A stretch of 64,000 nt of DNA from Helopsaltes ochotensis (taxonomy: Eukaryota; Chordata; Aves; Passeriformes; Locustellidae), in assembly GCA_013400155.1 (NCBI GenBank), contig VXBM01000133.1, positions 829,482-893,481 of the forward strand. The letters are read 5' to 3'. Positions 21,001 through 32,491 of the stretch are shown piece by piece; within the stretch, counting starts at the first letter, position 1; the number at the start of each line of letters is the position of its first letter. The translations under genes were made by a program, and so were the position numbers. The notes beneath the pieces were generated by a model that made no database searches, was not told the DNA's origin, and saw only the letters and a list, made by a program, of their open reading frames with translations.

Positions 21001-23262
21001 AGGTTTGAGCGGAAGTCCAGCCTTTTCAGTAACTTACGACTTCAGTTTGCCTGGTAAATGGATTGGTTTACCCTTCCCTAGAATACATGGAGAAAAATCT
21101 CATTGAGGAGCTTTCTCACAATGACTGAATTTGAGGAAAATAATCCTACATCCCTTGAAGGGATGTCATGGTGAAGTATTAGATGAATAATGACACTTAG
21201 TGCTGCTTCTTTCAAATAGTACAGCATTATTGTGCATACACTACGAATTTTTTTTTTTTTTTTGGTTATATATCCTTAGCTTTAAAAAAATACATAAAGA
21301 AATTTCTAGTTTTAATAACCGCATTAAAAAGATTTAAAAATATTTCTGATCATAATAATGATTTTTTTAAAAAATCCCTGGCTTTTAAGATAATCACAAC
21401 TTTTAGAGCCTACTGAAGAGTTTTTGGATGCTTAAAGTTTCCACACTGTTTGTCTCTTTTCTGTAGAGGAGTTTTTGTCCACTTCATGTATAGTCAATAA
21501 AAGTTAAAGTATGAAATTTCCATCTTTATACATCTGATATACTTAAATTGCATTTTTGTTTTTACTTTTCCAGAAATGGCTGTTCATTTGGGGGTCAGTA
21601 CTCTCAGATGTGATATTCTAAACTAGGAGATAATTACCTCTTGAATGAGTAGCATCTTTGAAAATGCTGACATAAATATTTTCCAGGTAGAATGGATTCA
21701 TGCTGATAGGCTTATGAAAATATTCAGTTGCACCCAGAGGGTAAAATAAAAGCTTCAAAAATATTGCTAGTGATGTGTCTTAGGTTTTCCCCCCATCTAG
21801 ATCAGATCTTCATTCATGATAAACTTAGTGCATCTCAACTACTTTGACAGTCACTAGAGTTGCAGAATTTTGTGTTGGTTTGTTGGCTGGTTTTCCCCCT
21901 ACTATTTAAACAAGGTAAAAGTAGAAATGCTGGCCATCTTGAGCTTCTGAATTTTCACTGTGGTTCATGTCTGAAATCATTATGACAGCAATCAATAGTC
22001 TGCAAGCTCCATAACTTTCTGTGACAAAAATAGAAATCTTTGATAGCCATCCTGGTTATCTGGCAGAAGAGAGTGATGAATGTGCATCCTGTTTTGTTTG
22101 TCACCAAAGCTCCTTTCACGTGATAAAACTACTTTTTACTATTTCTTGTTCAGCTTGGGATGGATTCAGTGTGGATTTTCATAAGTAATAGTCAAATTTC
22201 TAGTCCTTAAGTTTTGTCTGAGCTGCAACATGTCTCTATAATGGAATCAGAGGTAACCTTTGGGAGCTGTATAGTTTTATAATAGAGGGTGCACCATACA
22301 ATGCAGTGGGCTATGTAACAAGATCTGACTTCATTGTAGCTCCACAGCTTGCATGAGGGCCTGGCACCTTAGCTCAACAGCTAAATTGGTCACTAATGGC
22401 CTGCCCATGCAAATAAAGGGAATAACCCAGCACCCTGTCAGTGGAGAGGAGGAACATCAATGTACAGCAGAGGCTACCCATAACTACCCCTTGTTAGGAG
22501 TTAAATAATCTAACACAATCTACACATCCAGGACAGAAAGCTAATAATAACACATGGACATCCCAAGTTTGTGTGCATGTATGTCTGAGGGCTTTTTGTA
22601 TGGTCTTAGTTTTTGAATTGGAAAGTTGGTATGATGCTGTCTTCTGGAGCTGATGAGGACTCCCAGTACCTGTAGGAGGTGATTGATGTACACCAGTGTT
22701 GATAAGTCTAAGAGGAAGGGATTGGCCTTGCTGGGACAAAATTTGTTATGTTCGGAGATCTCGCTCTCACAATTTACTGGTGTAGCAGTAACATTTACCC
22801 CAAACAGTACTAGAGAAATGGATGACATGGGATGATTATGCAACAGAAACACCATTTTGCAGCCTTAACATAAGGTGGCCTAGGGAAACAGTCGCTGTGT
22901 AAAGTTTTCCCCCACTTAAGTACAGGTAGTGTAATCACAAAGGGAAGTGGGTACTTGGTACACGCTACTTGCACACAGATTTTCACAAATCTGTTTAAAC
23001 TGTTGGAGACATGGCAGATTTGCATCTGGTTTATTATTCAGGACATTCTGAGATTAAAAACAAAACAAAACAATAGAAAAGCCAGTTCTGCTTTAGTAAG
23101 TGCATCCCATTCTTGCCAATCAGCTGGGCTGTCTGAGAGTCTGATCCATAGAGGCAACACAGCCTGAACTTCTGATCAGAAAAGGCTAACACCCCAATCT
23201 CATTTTCTGTTCACAACAGGGTGATTAACTTTCCTTTTCTTTTTTTTTTTTTCTTTTTTTTG
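18057..23262. other. Gene-free AT-rich tract
   Basis: No supported exon, RNA gene or dated repeat. It contains an A/C-rich simple stretch at about 20310-20395 (AAAAC-type units), a T run at 21248-21265, and a candidate conserved block at 19480-19830. The T/C-rich run at 23235-23275 leads into the MIR that follows. Confidence 0.55.
19480..19830. promoter_or_regulatory. Candidate conserved AT-rich block
   Basis: This unique, non-repetitive sequence is dense in TAAT and ATTA cores (AACTTAATTATGCCTAATTG at about 19627-19646) with almost no CpG. The composition resembles constrained intronic enhancers. Confidence 0.2.
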
Positions 23263-23272
23263 TCTTTTTTTT

Positions 23273-23390
23273 TTCTATCTGTAAAATGAGAGTGACAGTA
23301 GTTTTGTTGCCAAAGGAAGTTGTGAGATTTGATTTTTTTTATGATTACGTGCACCTGAAATATGGTATGATGGACCAAAGTAGCTATATT
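23273..23390 (+). repeat. MIR SINE
   Basis: CTATCTGTAAAATGAGAG, GACAGTAGTTTTGTTGCC, GTTGTGAGATTTGAT and a terminal AGTAGCTATATT follow the + strand of the MIR 3' half (TCATCTGTAAAATGGGAATAATAATAG...GTTGTGAGGATTAAATGAG...GTTAGCTATTAT) in order. Confidence 0.8.
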
Positions 23391-23399
23391 AAAGGAAAC

Positions 23400-26244
23400 T
23401 ATTACTTATTTTGGAGGTCTGGCAGTAAATAGTGACTGCTGAGATGGAAGAACTATTGAGATTCTTTGCATATTGAAAGGCACCAGAAGTGCACTGTATT
23501 TCCCCTTTCCTGTCCTCAGCATCATCACCAGTTAATCTGCAGGAATAAAGAGCTTTGCGTGGACCCTCTACGTTTTTCGTTGGCCCCTGCTGATGAAAAT
23601 CGAACACACTGTCCTCCTGTTATCTTCAGGTTTAAAAAAACTATTTTTAATCACTTCATACAGGTATCTAATTTGAATCAGCCTGCCACACTGCAGGACT
23701 CTTGAGCTTTTTTAATTGGCATCTCATTACATTTGCACAAAGTTGCAGAGACACTGCAGGGCACCAGTAGAGACATGTGAATCACCAATCCTGTTGGGCT
23801 GGCAACAAGATGGTGTGATACACCAGGGGAGTCTCAGAGAGCCGTGTCTGTGGTTAGGGGGACTGAGTGGAAGCAATCAAGTTCAGACTTGATGTTGCTG
23901 TGACTGCTTCTAGGTCCTGCCTGTACCATCTGAAACAGAATCGTGATGGAAGCTTGCCTGGGATTTTTAACAGCAGTATGGTGTTAAACCAGCCTGGTTT
24001 CTAGGAACAGTTCCTGGGATTCTGGTAACGCAGAGCTCCCTGAAGGTATTAATGGAAATGTCATGGGGGAAATATGTGAAGTACATCAAAAGCAGTGTTT
24101 TAGCCCATCACAGGGATAGGCAAGGTACCCAACCAGTTCATGGAGTCAGTCTCACTTAAATTTCTTCAGCATTTGAAAATCAACCCTTAGGTATTTGCTA
24201 AGAGGCTAATGTGTTTGTTTTTTTTTTCTTCTGAAGGAAGTAGCTCTCATCCTCAGACATGTTTATATGATGCCGTGACTCCTTTCTAGTTTTGGCTGCC
24301 AACAAGATACGTCTAAACTTAGTATGTTGGTGCGCCTGGAGACATAAAGTGGAGAGACTAGAGCAGTCTAGAATATGTTATTTGGCACTGAAGTACCTTC
24401 CTTCCCTCTCAGTCCGTCATCCATAATCTTGTCATTTGCAACAAAGTCTTTCACAGTTCTGATAGGCACGTTGGTTTTCCCTATCTTCCCCTTACTACTG
24501 AAAATCAGGGTTCTGCAGCTCTCCGGCAGAACTGGAGATGTGCTCCGGCTGCACCAAATATGACAATTTTCCACCTGCCTTTATGGTGCTAGTATTTTTT
24601 TGTTATTATTCTTTTGAAGGCTCTGCTGGAGGGGTTTGGGCTCTTTTGCCTCCCTAATGCCAGTTGCTAGAGACTAACTCTGAACTGAGGAGACAAGTTT
24701 GCAGAAAAAGAAAAGCAGGAGTCTCATCTACTGGGTAGACCAGCATTGCTTGTTCTTCCATTCAGGATGGATGGTGCAGCCTTTTACTAAGTGAGCTGGG
24801 AGCCCTCTGATCCAGCCTCTTTCTCATGGGGTGACACCGTGCGTGGCCTAACCGAAATTTGGTGTCAGTGCCATGGGAGATGATTGATCCTGGCACGTGA
24901 CAGGGGCTCGCTTGCCTGTTCTGCTGTGTGGCCAGGCACTGGCCGGCCGTGTGACTGCCATGCAGGTCCTCACTGTCACACGGCAGGTCTGTGTCCAGTC
25001 CTGTGACACAGCTGCCAGCTGCCAGCAGCCACACGTCCTCCTTCCTCTTCTTGCAAATGATCCGAGTGCATAGCCATTGACCTCCTCATATCATGGAGAG
25101 GAGGAATTGCAGACCCAAAGGAGTTTGGTGTGGTGGTGAGCAGGCTTTCATTGAGCATTTTGAATCAAGCAAATGGGCAATTTTATATTGGCAAAGCATT
25201 AAATCAGGATTTTCCATTCAAGTTGCACCACTCAAGATTTTTTAAAATTGTTTAGATGGGTTAAATGATTAATAAGACAACCCAGAACTGAGCCATTGAT
25301 GGTTAGGATCTAAGTCTAAGAAAGACTTTCAGGCAAGGAACCAGTTGTGCAAATCACATCTTGTGGGTTTTTTCATTCAGGTCAAACATATATTTGGATT
25401 TTATAAAGATTATGGTTAATTTGATTAATTTCTGATTGAGGGCCAAAACTAGCTTAACTTGGAACCTACTCCATATTTGCTTTCCAACAACCTTGAGGTT
25501 TGAAAATGTTTGGCTTAGTTCTATAGTTCTATGAGTACACAAACCCCATGCGACTTTGGAAGGGGTGGCTTTGGGTTCCAGTTTGGGTCTGGCCCTAAGC
25601 ATTGTTGTGAGTAGAACTGGGATCAGTTCTAGTGTTCTTACTGAGATTCAGACTTCCTCAAAACATGAGGAAATTTGTTATGCTGGTTCAGATGCATATA
25701 TGACATCTCTTGAAAGTAAGAGGAAAGTTAAGGATCTAGGGTGCCTCCCAACGTACAGCTTTTGGATCCGTATCAATTGCAAATCTGAACATTTTTCAAA
25801 CTCTAGTGTTTCTGACTCAGTGCTCAGATTTCTACCTGAATGTCTTAAATTTGAAGGGTTCAAGTCTGGTTTTTCATCCAAAGTTGGTACATTTTAAATA
25901 TCTCTTCAGATTTGTATGTGTAGGATTGGTAGGACAAAGGAATTAATGTTGGTTTGGGGTCAAGTATTCCAGGCTGCTAAGAACTTCTCACATCTGATAT
26001 CCTCATTTTGGTGCAGATGTGAATTTTTATATTTTTAATTCAGAGACTATTCCTATTATGTGAACTGAATATAAGGATATGAAAACTTGTGATTTTCATC
26101 AGCTGGCTTTGACACAAGTCCCCTTGACAAAGTATTTATATTTTTCCCATAATATTTGCCATCGTAAAACTCTGAGAGATGCCAGGCCAAGATGGGAAGA
26201 CTCTTCACATATTTACAGTACCATCTACTCATAGAACTACAGTT
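23400..26244. other. Gene-free tract with a GC-rich patch
   Basis: No exon or RNA gene is supported. At 24830-25060 composition changes to GC-rich with several CpG, then returns to AT-rich. Inside this patch CCGTGTGAC (24947-24955) and GTCACACGG (24975-24983) form a perfect 9-bp inverted repeat around a 19-base loop. A weak trace of an old GGGCCAAA...TCTGGCCC repeat lies at about 25441-25600. Confidence 0.5.
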
Positions 26245-26370
26245 GAGTCTGTTTTACAGATGGAAAAACTGAGGCGGTGACTGCTCAATTGGTACTTACA
26301 CAGCCAGATCGAGTTACCACAGTTAGAAGCAAAGTCTACAAATGCCCCTTCTGCTTTCCTGACCTTACAT
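26245..26370 (-). repeat. MIR SINE
   Basis: GTTTTACAGATGGAAAAACT, GAGGCGGTGACTGCTCAATT, ACACAGCCAGATCGAG and CACAGTTAGAAGCAAAGTC follow the reverse complement of MIR (TTTTACAGATGAGGAAACTGAGGC...ACACAGC-AG...) in order. Confidence 0.8.
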
Positions 26371-26649
26371 ACCCTTCAATAAGGTGATTATGGTCATAAA
26401 GTCCAGAGAAGAAAATATGTAATATGACTAAATTTTTGTAATATATATTTGGAGAGCTGCCTCTACATATGCCAGGTATGTACGTAGCTAAATATTTCAG
26501 GAGTTGAACTAAGTCATCTTTTAGAGCTTTTTACTCTTTATATTTTACCCTAAGGTAAGAGAGGCTGTGTTTTGATGAAAAAACTAATGAAAATTAACCT
26601 TTTGAAATAAATTACTTAATCCTTCTGTATTTACTGTACATCTGGATGA

Positions 26650-26985
26650 AACCAGAATGTTTATAAGCGAAATACAAAAATGTGTACCATCTACCAGTGA
26701 ACAAAACTAATCAAATTCACCAGTCACCAGGCTGGTTAATATTATAAAGACTCTGTGAATCATGAATATCCAGCCAGCCTGAGGGTACAAATCCATGAAT
26801 CTAGGGAGTTTACCTGTCTCTTTTAGTCAGCAGGCTATCCCTTTTCCATCACTACAATTTAGGCATATATTGCCTAATAATAAATGTGATAATAAAAATG
26901 CATTTTGGGAAGCGGGATGTTTTAATAGAGCTTTAGATCAAAAGTGAGATTCATTTTACTTAATTTAGCCAACTACAAGCTAGCT
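26650..26985. promoter_or_regulatory. Candidate conserved noncoding block
   Basis: This AT-rich, non-repetitive and CpG-poor stretch lies directly left of the fold-back element. It contains AATAATAAATGTGATAATAA and TAATTTAGCC words. The call is from composition only. Confidence 0.18.
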
Positions 26986-26999
26986 GCTTAGCCTAATCT

Positions 27000-27104
27000 A
27001 GTTGTGTAGGCTCCCTCTTTAGTGGGGAGACAGAGGAAGCTGGGATGAATTGCTTTTGGGAGGTGCCTGTCTCTCCACTGACAATAGAGGGAGCCTACAC
27101 AACT
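27000..27104. repeat. Fold-back element with a 19-bp perfect stem
   Basis: AGTTGTGTAGGCTCCCTCT (27000-27018) is repeated as its exact reverse complement at 27086-27104. Pairing continues inward after a small bulge: GTGGGGAGACAG on the left against CTGTCTCTCCAC on the right. The arms are about 38-40 bases around a loop of roughly 25 bases (AAGCTGGGATGAATTGCTTT...). Weaker pairing extends a few bases outward (GCCTAATCT against GGCTTAGAC, 6 of 9). It could be a MITE/fold-back transposon, a fragment of a palindromic ancient repeat, or an RNA hairpin if transcribed. No flanking target-site duplication is obvious. Confidence 0.9.
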
Positions 27105-27119
27105 GGCTTAGACAGGACA

Positions 27120-28050
27120 CTTAACTTTTAGGTGGGTATGAGTTACTCCAGGAAAAGTCTGTTTTGCTTCAGGAGATCTGAGTTCTCATCTGTTTTTCTA
27201 CTGGTTTACAGCCTAACCTTGGGAATATCACTCTAATTTTTTTTTTTTTTTAACCTAATATCTCCATCTAAAAATTACTCTATGGATAAAGGTGTTGGAG
27301 AACCTTTGCCAAGGGTGAAATACAGGTGGAAAGTGTTTTTTCCCTGGTCTTCCTACTTTGACGTGCCTGTAGTTGTCATTAAAATAAACAGAATTTTTGT
27401 GATAGCTTATGTGTGATGAGAAGCAGGGCTGAGTGAAAATTATTTTAGAAGCGGCGTACATCTTCTTCAGATGTGACGGAATATTGTAAAAATAAAAATA
27501 TAGTAACCGGTTACATGTATTGTTTCTCCTGTCTTTGCTTCTCCTTCTCACCTTCCACCACCCGTCCATCCCCTCTCCTCCCCCCAGCAAAAAATACATA
27601 GGGAGTGGGGAGAACATTCTTCAGATTAGACCTGTATTTTAAATAACCTTGGCCTGTTTGCAACTGGGAAAATGTTTTTTTACTTGAGAGATTTATTTCT
27701 GTCCTTGTAACACCATGTACTATATGCATTGCACCTGTTCAGACATAAGCACAGCACATTATTATAGCTGTAGGGGTAGAAGCTTCCCAATATATATTTT
27801 TTGAAAGGAGGGAATGCTGGGGAGAATAGCCCTCTCTTTTCAATTGTTTACCGAGCAGTCTCTTAGGAAGACTTCTTCCTCATCAAGATCAATTTTCCCT
27901 GCTCCCCTATTGTCTGGGGAAACCTATCTTCAGGAGCGTCTTTCTTGAAAGATCTCATGACTTTAAAATCATCAGTGGGCTTTGTGTAGTCTGCCTGTCA
28001 AAAGAGATATGTTTACACCTTCCCTGCATGTGTTAGAGCTATAAGGTTAC
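27120..28050. other. Gene-free AT-rich stretch
   Basis: Apart from a T run at about 27239-27252 and a pyrimidine-rich patch near 27535-27585, nothing recognisable is present. Confidence 0.55.
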
Positions 28051-28356
28051 GGAGCAGAATGGCTGATACGGTTCGGCGCTTCACGCTAATATGCGCAAAA
28101 AATGTATTTATGATAATCGTATGGACCGTCTGAAACAATGCGCTCCAACATCCTGTAACATAAATAAGAAAGGTGGAGCCAGCCGGCACCGAAGTGTTTA
28201 TTTGCCAGCAAACGCTGCTTCAGCCCCGTCTACCTTGGCTAGGCTGCCTCAGCCTGGCGGTATTGAACCTGTTGCTGCATTAGCCGAGTTGTATTTTGCT
28301 AGCTCGGGGAAGGAGGGTTGTCTGCTGTCTGGTAGGAGGGCTTTGTCTGTGTGCGC

Positions 28357-28448
28357 CTTTCTCTCTCTCCCTCTCTCGCTCTGCCTGTCTCTCGCACTCT
28401 CGCTCGCTCTCGCTCGCTCTCTCTCGCTCGCTCTCCCTCTCCCGTCTC
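28357..28448. repeat. CT/CTCG pyrimidine-rich tract
   Basis: About 90 bases are made of CTCT and CTCG units, almost pure pyrimidine apart from the G of CG. GAGA-type tracts of this kind often sit in promoters and 5' UTRs. Retained CG steps inside the tract suggest it is unmethylated in the germ line. Confidence 0.9.
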
Positions 28449-28570
28449 TGTGGTTTGGAAGGTAGGTTGCAGTGTGTGTATATACACAACATCAAGAGCA
28501 GGAAAATGGACTCATTAGGGAGGCAGGCAGTCATTACCACTCACGCTGTACTTCCAGGGAGACAGCGACT

Positions 28571-28602
28571 ATGAGGAGACAAACTGAGGACTGGGGAACA
28601 AG
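28571..28602 (+). CDS. Hypothetical short first coding exon (partial)
   Basis: An ATG at 28571 opens a frame reading MRRQTEDWGT and reaching the donor ACAAG|GTAGGC after 28602 with two bases of the next codon (AG). The genomic stop follows immediately, so the frame makes sense only if spliced. It lies downstream of the CpG cluster and palindrome. I do not recognise the peptide. Without a downstream exon in the window this is a hypothesis, to be tested with RNA reads. Confidence 0.2.
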
Positions 28603-28609
28603 GTAGGCC

Positions 28610-29690
28610 AGTCAACTTTTATAAAACATAAAAGAATAAAGCCTCTACTCTCCTTAAACCACCAGCAGTTCTTCCCCCCCCCCCCGCCTCCCCTCGATTT
28701 TTAATTTAGAGATGTAAGTTTGCCAGACCTATTTGCTAGCTTAAAATTCGGAACATCTATAGAAGGCCTTACCCTCTACAAATGTTCCCCCCCCCGACTT
28801 ATTTAAGGGTGTGCCCCCTTATGATTCACTTTAATTACTTTTTTTTCTAATCATGAAGGAAACAAATACGTTTGTTTTCCAACACGAGTTCCAAGTAAAT
28901 CAATATCTTTCACTCTTTTGAAACAGCTCTGTCCGTATGTTTGTGGGTCTCTCTGCTTTTTCTTTTCTGTTTATGCAGTTCCATCTGTCCGTCCATATAT
29001 CATGTTCTCCTTATTTACTGCTAAACGGGGGTTTATTAGTATTTGCCAATGACTTTTAACTGTAATGCCGGTGACCAGGGTTAACGGTGACTCTCGTTCT
29101 TTGTTTTCTATATATATGCGCACTGTAAGTTTAAAGTCCATGCTTGGCATACAGTAAATAAAAGCAAAAGAAGAGAAAGCAGGTTTCACTCTTCCTGACA
29201 GGATTTTTATTCAGAGATTTTGCTGTTTATCTGTCTTGGTGTGGGGGCAGAGGGGGTTAATTTTGGTTATTGTACGTGTACTTTTTCCTCCTGGATATTT
29301 TTAACATTTCTTTTTTATTATTAGTGCTTTTGCAGTTTCCTCTGCTAGGAAGAAAGGAGACGTATATTCTAACTTTTATGTTGCTGATCTAATGTAACAT
29401 TATGGAGGCATCACTGGGTTAATAAGAATTCAAACTTTCTAAGAGGGAGTTTGTATCCTTGGCTGCCCCCCACCCTCCCACTTTATGCATGGTTATGCTT
29501 GTGTTTCCGTGTGTACTGACAGGGAAGGGAGGGGGGAAGGGAATAGATATTTTTTACAGTGGTGGCAAATTATGAAATCTATCGAGCCATTTTGTCCAGA
29601 AATAGTAACTATTTATTTACCATTTTTCATTCCACAAATATGCTGCTTATTTGTATTTTCAAACATTGAAGCTTTTCTCTGAATTGATTT
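28610..29690. other. Gene-free stretch right of the CpG cluster
   Basis: Holds a C run at 28674-28685, another at about 28789-28795, and a G-rich patch at about 29523-29540. No exon or repeat is recognised. Confidence 0.5.
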
Positions 29691-29697
29691 TTTTTTA

Positions 29698-29700
<3 letters not shown>

Positions 29701-29786
<86 letters not shown>

Positions 29787-29787
29787 N

Positions 29788-29827
<40 letters not shown>
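29701..29827. repeat. 127-base poly-T tract with an internal N
   Basis: Continuous T from 29701 to 29827 is broken only by one N at 29787. The true length is uncertain: homopolymers of this size are poorly resolved and the N is probably an unresolved join. The flanks are unique sequence with no obvious retroposed body, so it is not clearly a poly-A tail. Confidence 0.97.
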
Positions 29828-30001
29828 CTTCCTGGGGAGGGATTTGTGATGCATTTCATAGCCCATTTAGCATTGTCGAGTTTTTGGAGCCGAGATTTAT
29901 CAGGGGTTCTAAAGACTGCTTAAACTGATCCATTTGAAATGGTCTTTTTATCTGAGCTCTTGTCATTTCTGTTGGAGAGTAAAACTGCTACTCTGCTGGT
30001 A

Positions 30002-30042
30002 ACAAAACAAAACAAAAAAAAAAGAAAAGAAAAAAGAAAAGG
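30002..30042. repeat. A-rich AAAAC/AAAAG tract
   Basis: AACAAAACAAAAC units grade into AAAAG units over about 40 bases. It is a simple repeat with no associated element. Confidence 0.85.
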
Positions 30043-30049
30043 GATAGTG

Positions 30050-31255
30050 GAAGTGAGTTACATAAAATGTTCTGGAGAATCCTAAGTAATTATATAAAAT
30101 GGACGCTGATCAGTGGAGCTCTCTGAACAGTAACAATCACCTTTTTTTAATAGAAAATTATTTATTTAATAGCAAGAAGCGGACTTCTTAAAAACATGCA
30201 TTAGGCCTTCCTTTTAGCACAAAGAAGTCCATAATGCAATATTCCTAACCCACCTGAGGCTGCCTAGGAGATTCTCCAAAACCTGCAGATCCTTTGAAAT
30301 GTTTCTTAAAAATCCATTATATTGCAGCCAGAAAGAACTTTTGCTGCCAACAGGTTTTTTTGCTGTTGTTTGGTGGATTTTTTTAGCTGTCCTTTAACTT
30401 ATGAGTCCCCATTTTTACAGAAGTGCCTCCTCGCTGAACAAACTAAGTTAATTGAAATCCAAAGCAGCAGATCTATTCACTGGCACTATAACTACAGAAA
30501 CTACTTGCTCCATTTTATTAGCAGCTTTTCCAGAACATGAGTGAAACTTTTTGAGGTTTTATATATCAGTGTGCCAAAATTTGGTGGCATGTCTCTTAGC
30601 TGGGGAGTGACATTTATTGTTTACTAATTTTTTTCTTCCTTATTTCTATTCAAACTTCTAAATTAATAATTTGTTGGTAGACTTTAAACGTGTTTGTTGC
30701 TCTAAATGACCTGTTAACTGCAGCAAAGCATTTCTTCCTCTCCTAAAGTTTGAATCTCAGGCTTTGAAACTCAGATTGGTGTTAGAGGGGATGCTGAAGT
30801 TATGCAAAAAATTGTAGGGGTCCTAAAGGTGGATTTGCTGATGCCTCTGGATGGTGGTCAGCCTGGAGTGAGGCAGCAGGAGCGTTCACAGCCGTCCTCC
30901 TCGTGGGATTGGGTGAGGGGTTTTCAGGCACCTGTCATTTTCTCCTGTGCCAGTGCAGGTGTGTGTTCCTCAACAGGCCAGGTTTTTCGTAGGAGAGCAC
31001 ATGCACCTCTCCTCAGGATTCTTGCATGTACTTTTAGCAGAAGCCCAGACTCATCTGAACTTTTTTGAAAAACTTTAAAAATGACTACAAGATACCTCTT
31101 GCTTTTATGAAAACTCCAGGCAAGAGCAATTCAAGCAGAGAAAGAGAGTCACAGTAGGGGAAGCATTTTTCATTATCCAGTAAGATTTCTTTCTAATAGT
31201 AAAACCGTTTTCACTAGGAGGATGTAATTTTCCTTGAACCCCAACTATATCCTAT
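30050..31255. other. Gene-free stretch
   Basis: No exon, RNA gene or dated repeat is visible. The 88-codon frame near 30802-31068 lies in a slightly GC-richer patch and has no recognisable domain. Confidence 0.5.
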
Positions 31256-31256
31256 C

Positions 31257-31257
31257 A

Positions 31258-31289
<32 letters not shown>

Positions 31290-31293
31290 AGAA
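31257..31293. repeat. Poly-A/AAAAG tract
   Basis: An A run is followed by three AAAAG-type units. It is a simple repeat. Confidence 0.9.
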
Positions 31294-31397
31294 ATCTTAG
31301 CTCTTTCAATGGCACAAAGTCCGTTTGCAATCTGGATGCAGCAGCAAAGGGTAAAGTATGCCCAAGCAAACTTAAATCCAGCCCTTGGTGATGTAGC

Positions 31398-31520
31398 TGG
31401 CGCTCGGGGAATGCCGAACCTGCTGGCCAGGGGGGCACGGCCGGCTCTGGTGGCGCGGGGTGCTCGGGGTGCCCTGCCCGCAGCCCGGGCAGCTGTGCAG
31501 GGCAGCGCTGGCGCTGCTCA
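31398..31520. promoter_or_regulatory. Small GC-rich, CpG-containing patch
   Basis: About 120 bases with GC well above the background and some eight to ten CpG (CGCTCGGGG, GCCGAAC, GGCGCGGGG, CGCAGCCCGGGC). It might be a tiny CpG island or an exon of an unrecognised transcript. No splice sites fit clearly. Confidence 0.3.
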
Positions 31521-32455
31521 TTGGGTCACACTCTGCTTTATTTTAGTGTTGGAGCAGACAGTTATCTAACACACCCACATGAGGAAGTGCTCTGGAGCAG
31601 TTATTTCATGCCTTGCCATGCCCTGTAGCTAGAGCAATTTTGGGCTGAATGGCGTGTGTATGTGCCGCTCTCACTCCTGGGAGAAGAGAGGCAATGCTGG
31701 TGGGGCTTTCGTGCGCATGTTTTTGTGCTGGGGTTTCGGTGTTTTGTTGTTTCTTTTTACAACGGGACGAAAAATGGGATAGAAGACAGTTAAATCCAAA
31801 TGCCAAACAAATATCAAGTCGAATTGTTTTTAATAGTGGAGGATTTTGCTTTTCTCTTAAAGGAGGAAAAAATATCTATCTTGTTTATTTTGATAAAGAC
31901 AGTTGTAGCAATTTCCTGAGTTGAATATATCATTATTATAAATATTACTCACAGTTTTCCTATTTTCACATTTTCTTCATAGGCCCAGCTTATTCATAAG
32001 GGAAAACAGCTGCAGAATATTAAAAAAATTGTAATATTATTTATATAAAACTTTGATGTAAATAGGGAATAGTGTCCCCTGCTAGAGAATTCTGTGGCAT
32101 GGCTTAGAAATCCCATACAAGAGAGATTACACTCTTAGATAAATTTTTATTTAAATTGTTTCAAGAAAACCTTGCTCATTTTTGCAGACCGTATGAGGTT
32201 TTAAGCAGAATTATTTGAATAGGAGTTCTGTTTAGAAATTGATGGCATGCTGTGGCCTTAGAGATTTCAGTTGGTTTCACTCCGGTCTGTTTTTATAGGA
32301 CTTCTTTAAACTGTGATCTGTATGGTAAAGAGCTTCTGCTGAAAGAGATTCATAAATGTTAATGGGAATTTAGAAACTGAAATTTAACTTCAAGTTACTT
32401 AGATTTTTTTTTTAAACAAAACTTTTAGGAAATCCAAAAATTTTATAGACGTCTC

Positions 32456-32491
32456 TTTTTTTTTCTTTTTTTTTTTTTTTTTTTTTTTTTT
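32456..32491. repeat. Poly-T tract
   Basis: About 36 bases of T with one C near the start. It is a simple homopolymer. Confidence 0.95.

Larger units (their letters stand above)
28060..28602 (+). promoter_or_regulatory. Internal CpG cluster: candidate alternative promoter and exon
   Basis: From about 28060 to 28450 CpG density rises to roughly one per 13 bases (GATACGGTTCGGCGCTTCAC and similar), against perhaps one per 100-200 bases around it. Such local CpG retention implies an unmethylated germline promoter or strong constraint. A CT/CG pyrimidine tract (28357-28448), a 14-bp palindrome TGTGTATATACACA (28475-28488) and two donor-like sites (GGAAG|GTAGGT after 28461; ACAAG|GTAGGC after 28602) follow in + orientation. 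A 124-codon frame starting at 28091 stays open to the first donor; its composition (a long Ser/Leu/Ala run from the CT/CG tract) argues against it being a real protein. Best reading: alternative promoter plus noncoding or short coding first exon. Confidence 0.5.

Noticed and set aside
28091..28465. 124-codon + strand frame across the internal CpG cluster
   Set aside because: The second half is a Ser/Leu/Ala run dictated by the CT/CG tract and no family is recognisable. It is kept only as part of the promoter/exon hypothesis.
29627..29923. Poly-Lys and poly-Phe open frames
   Set aside because: They are translations of the poly-T tract.
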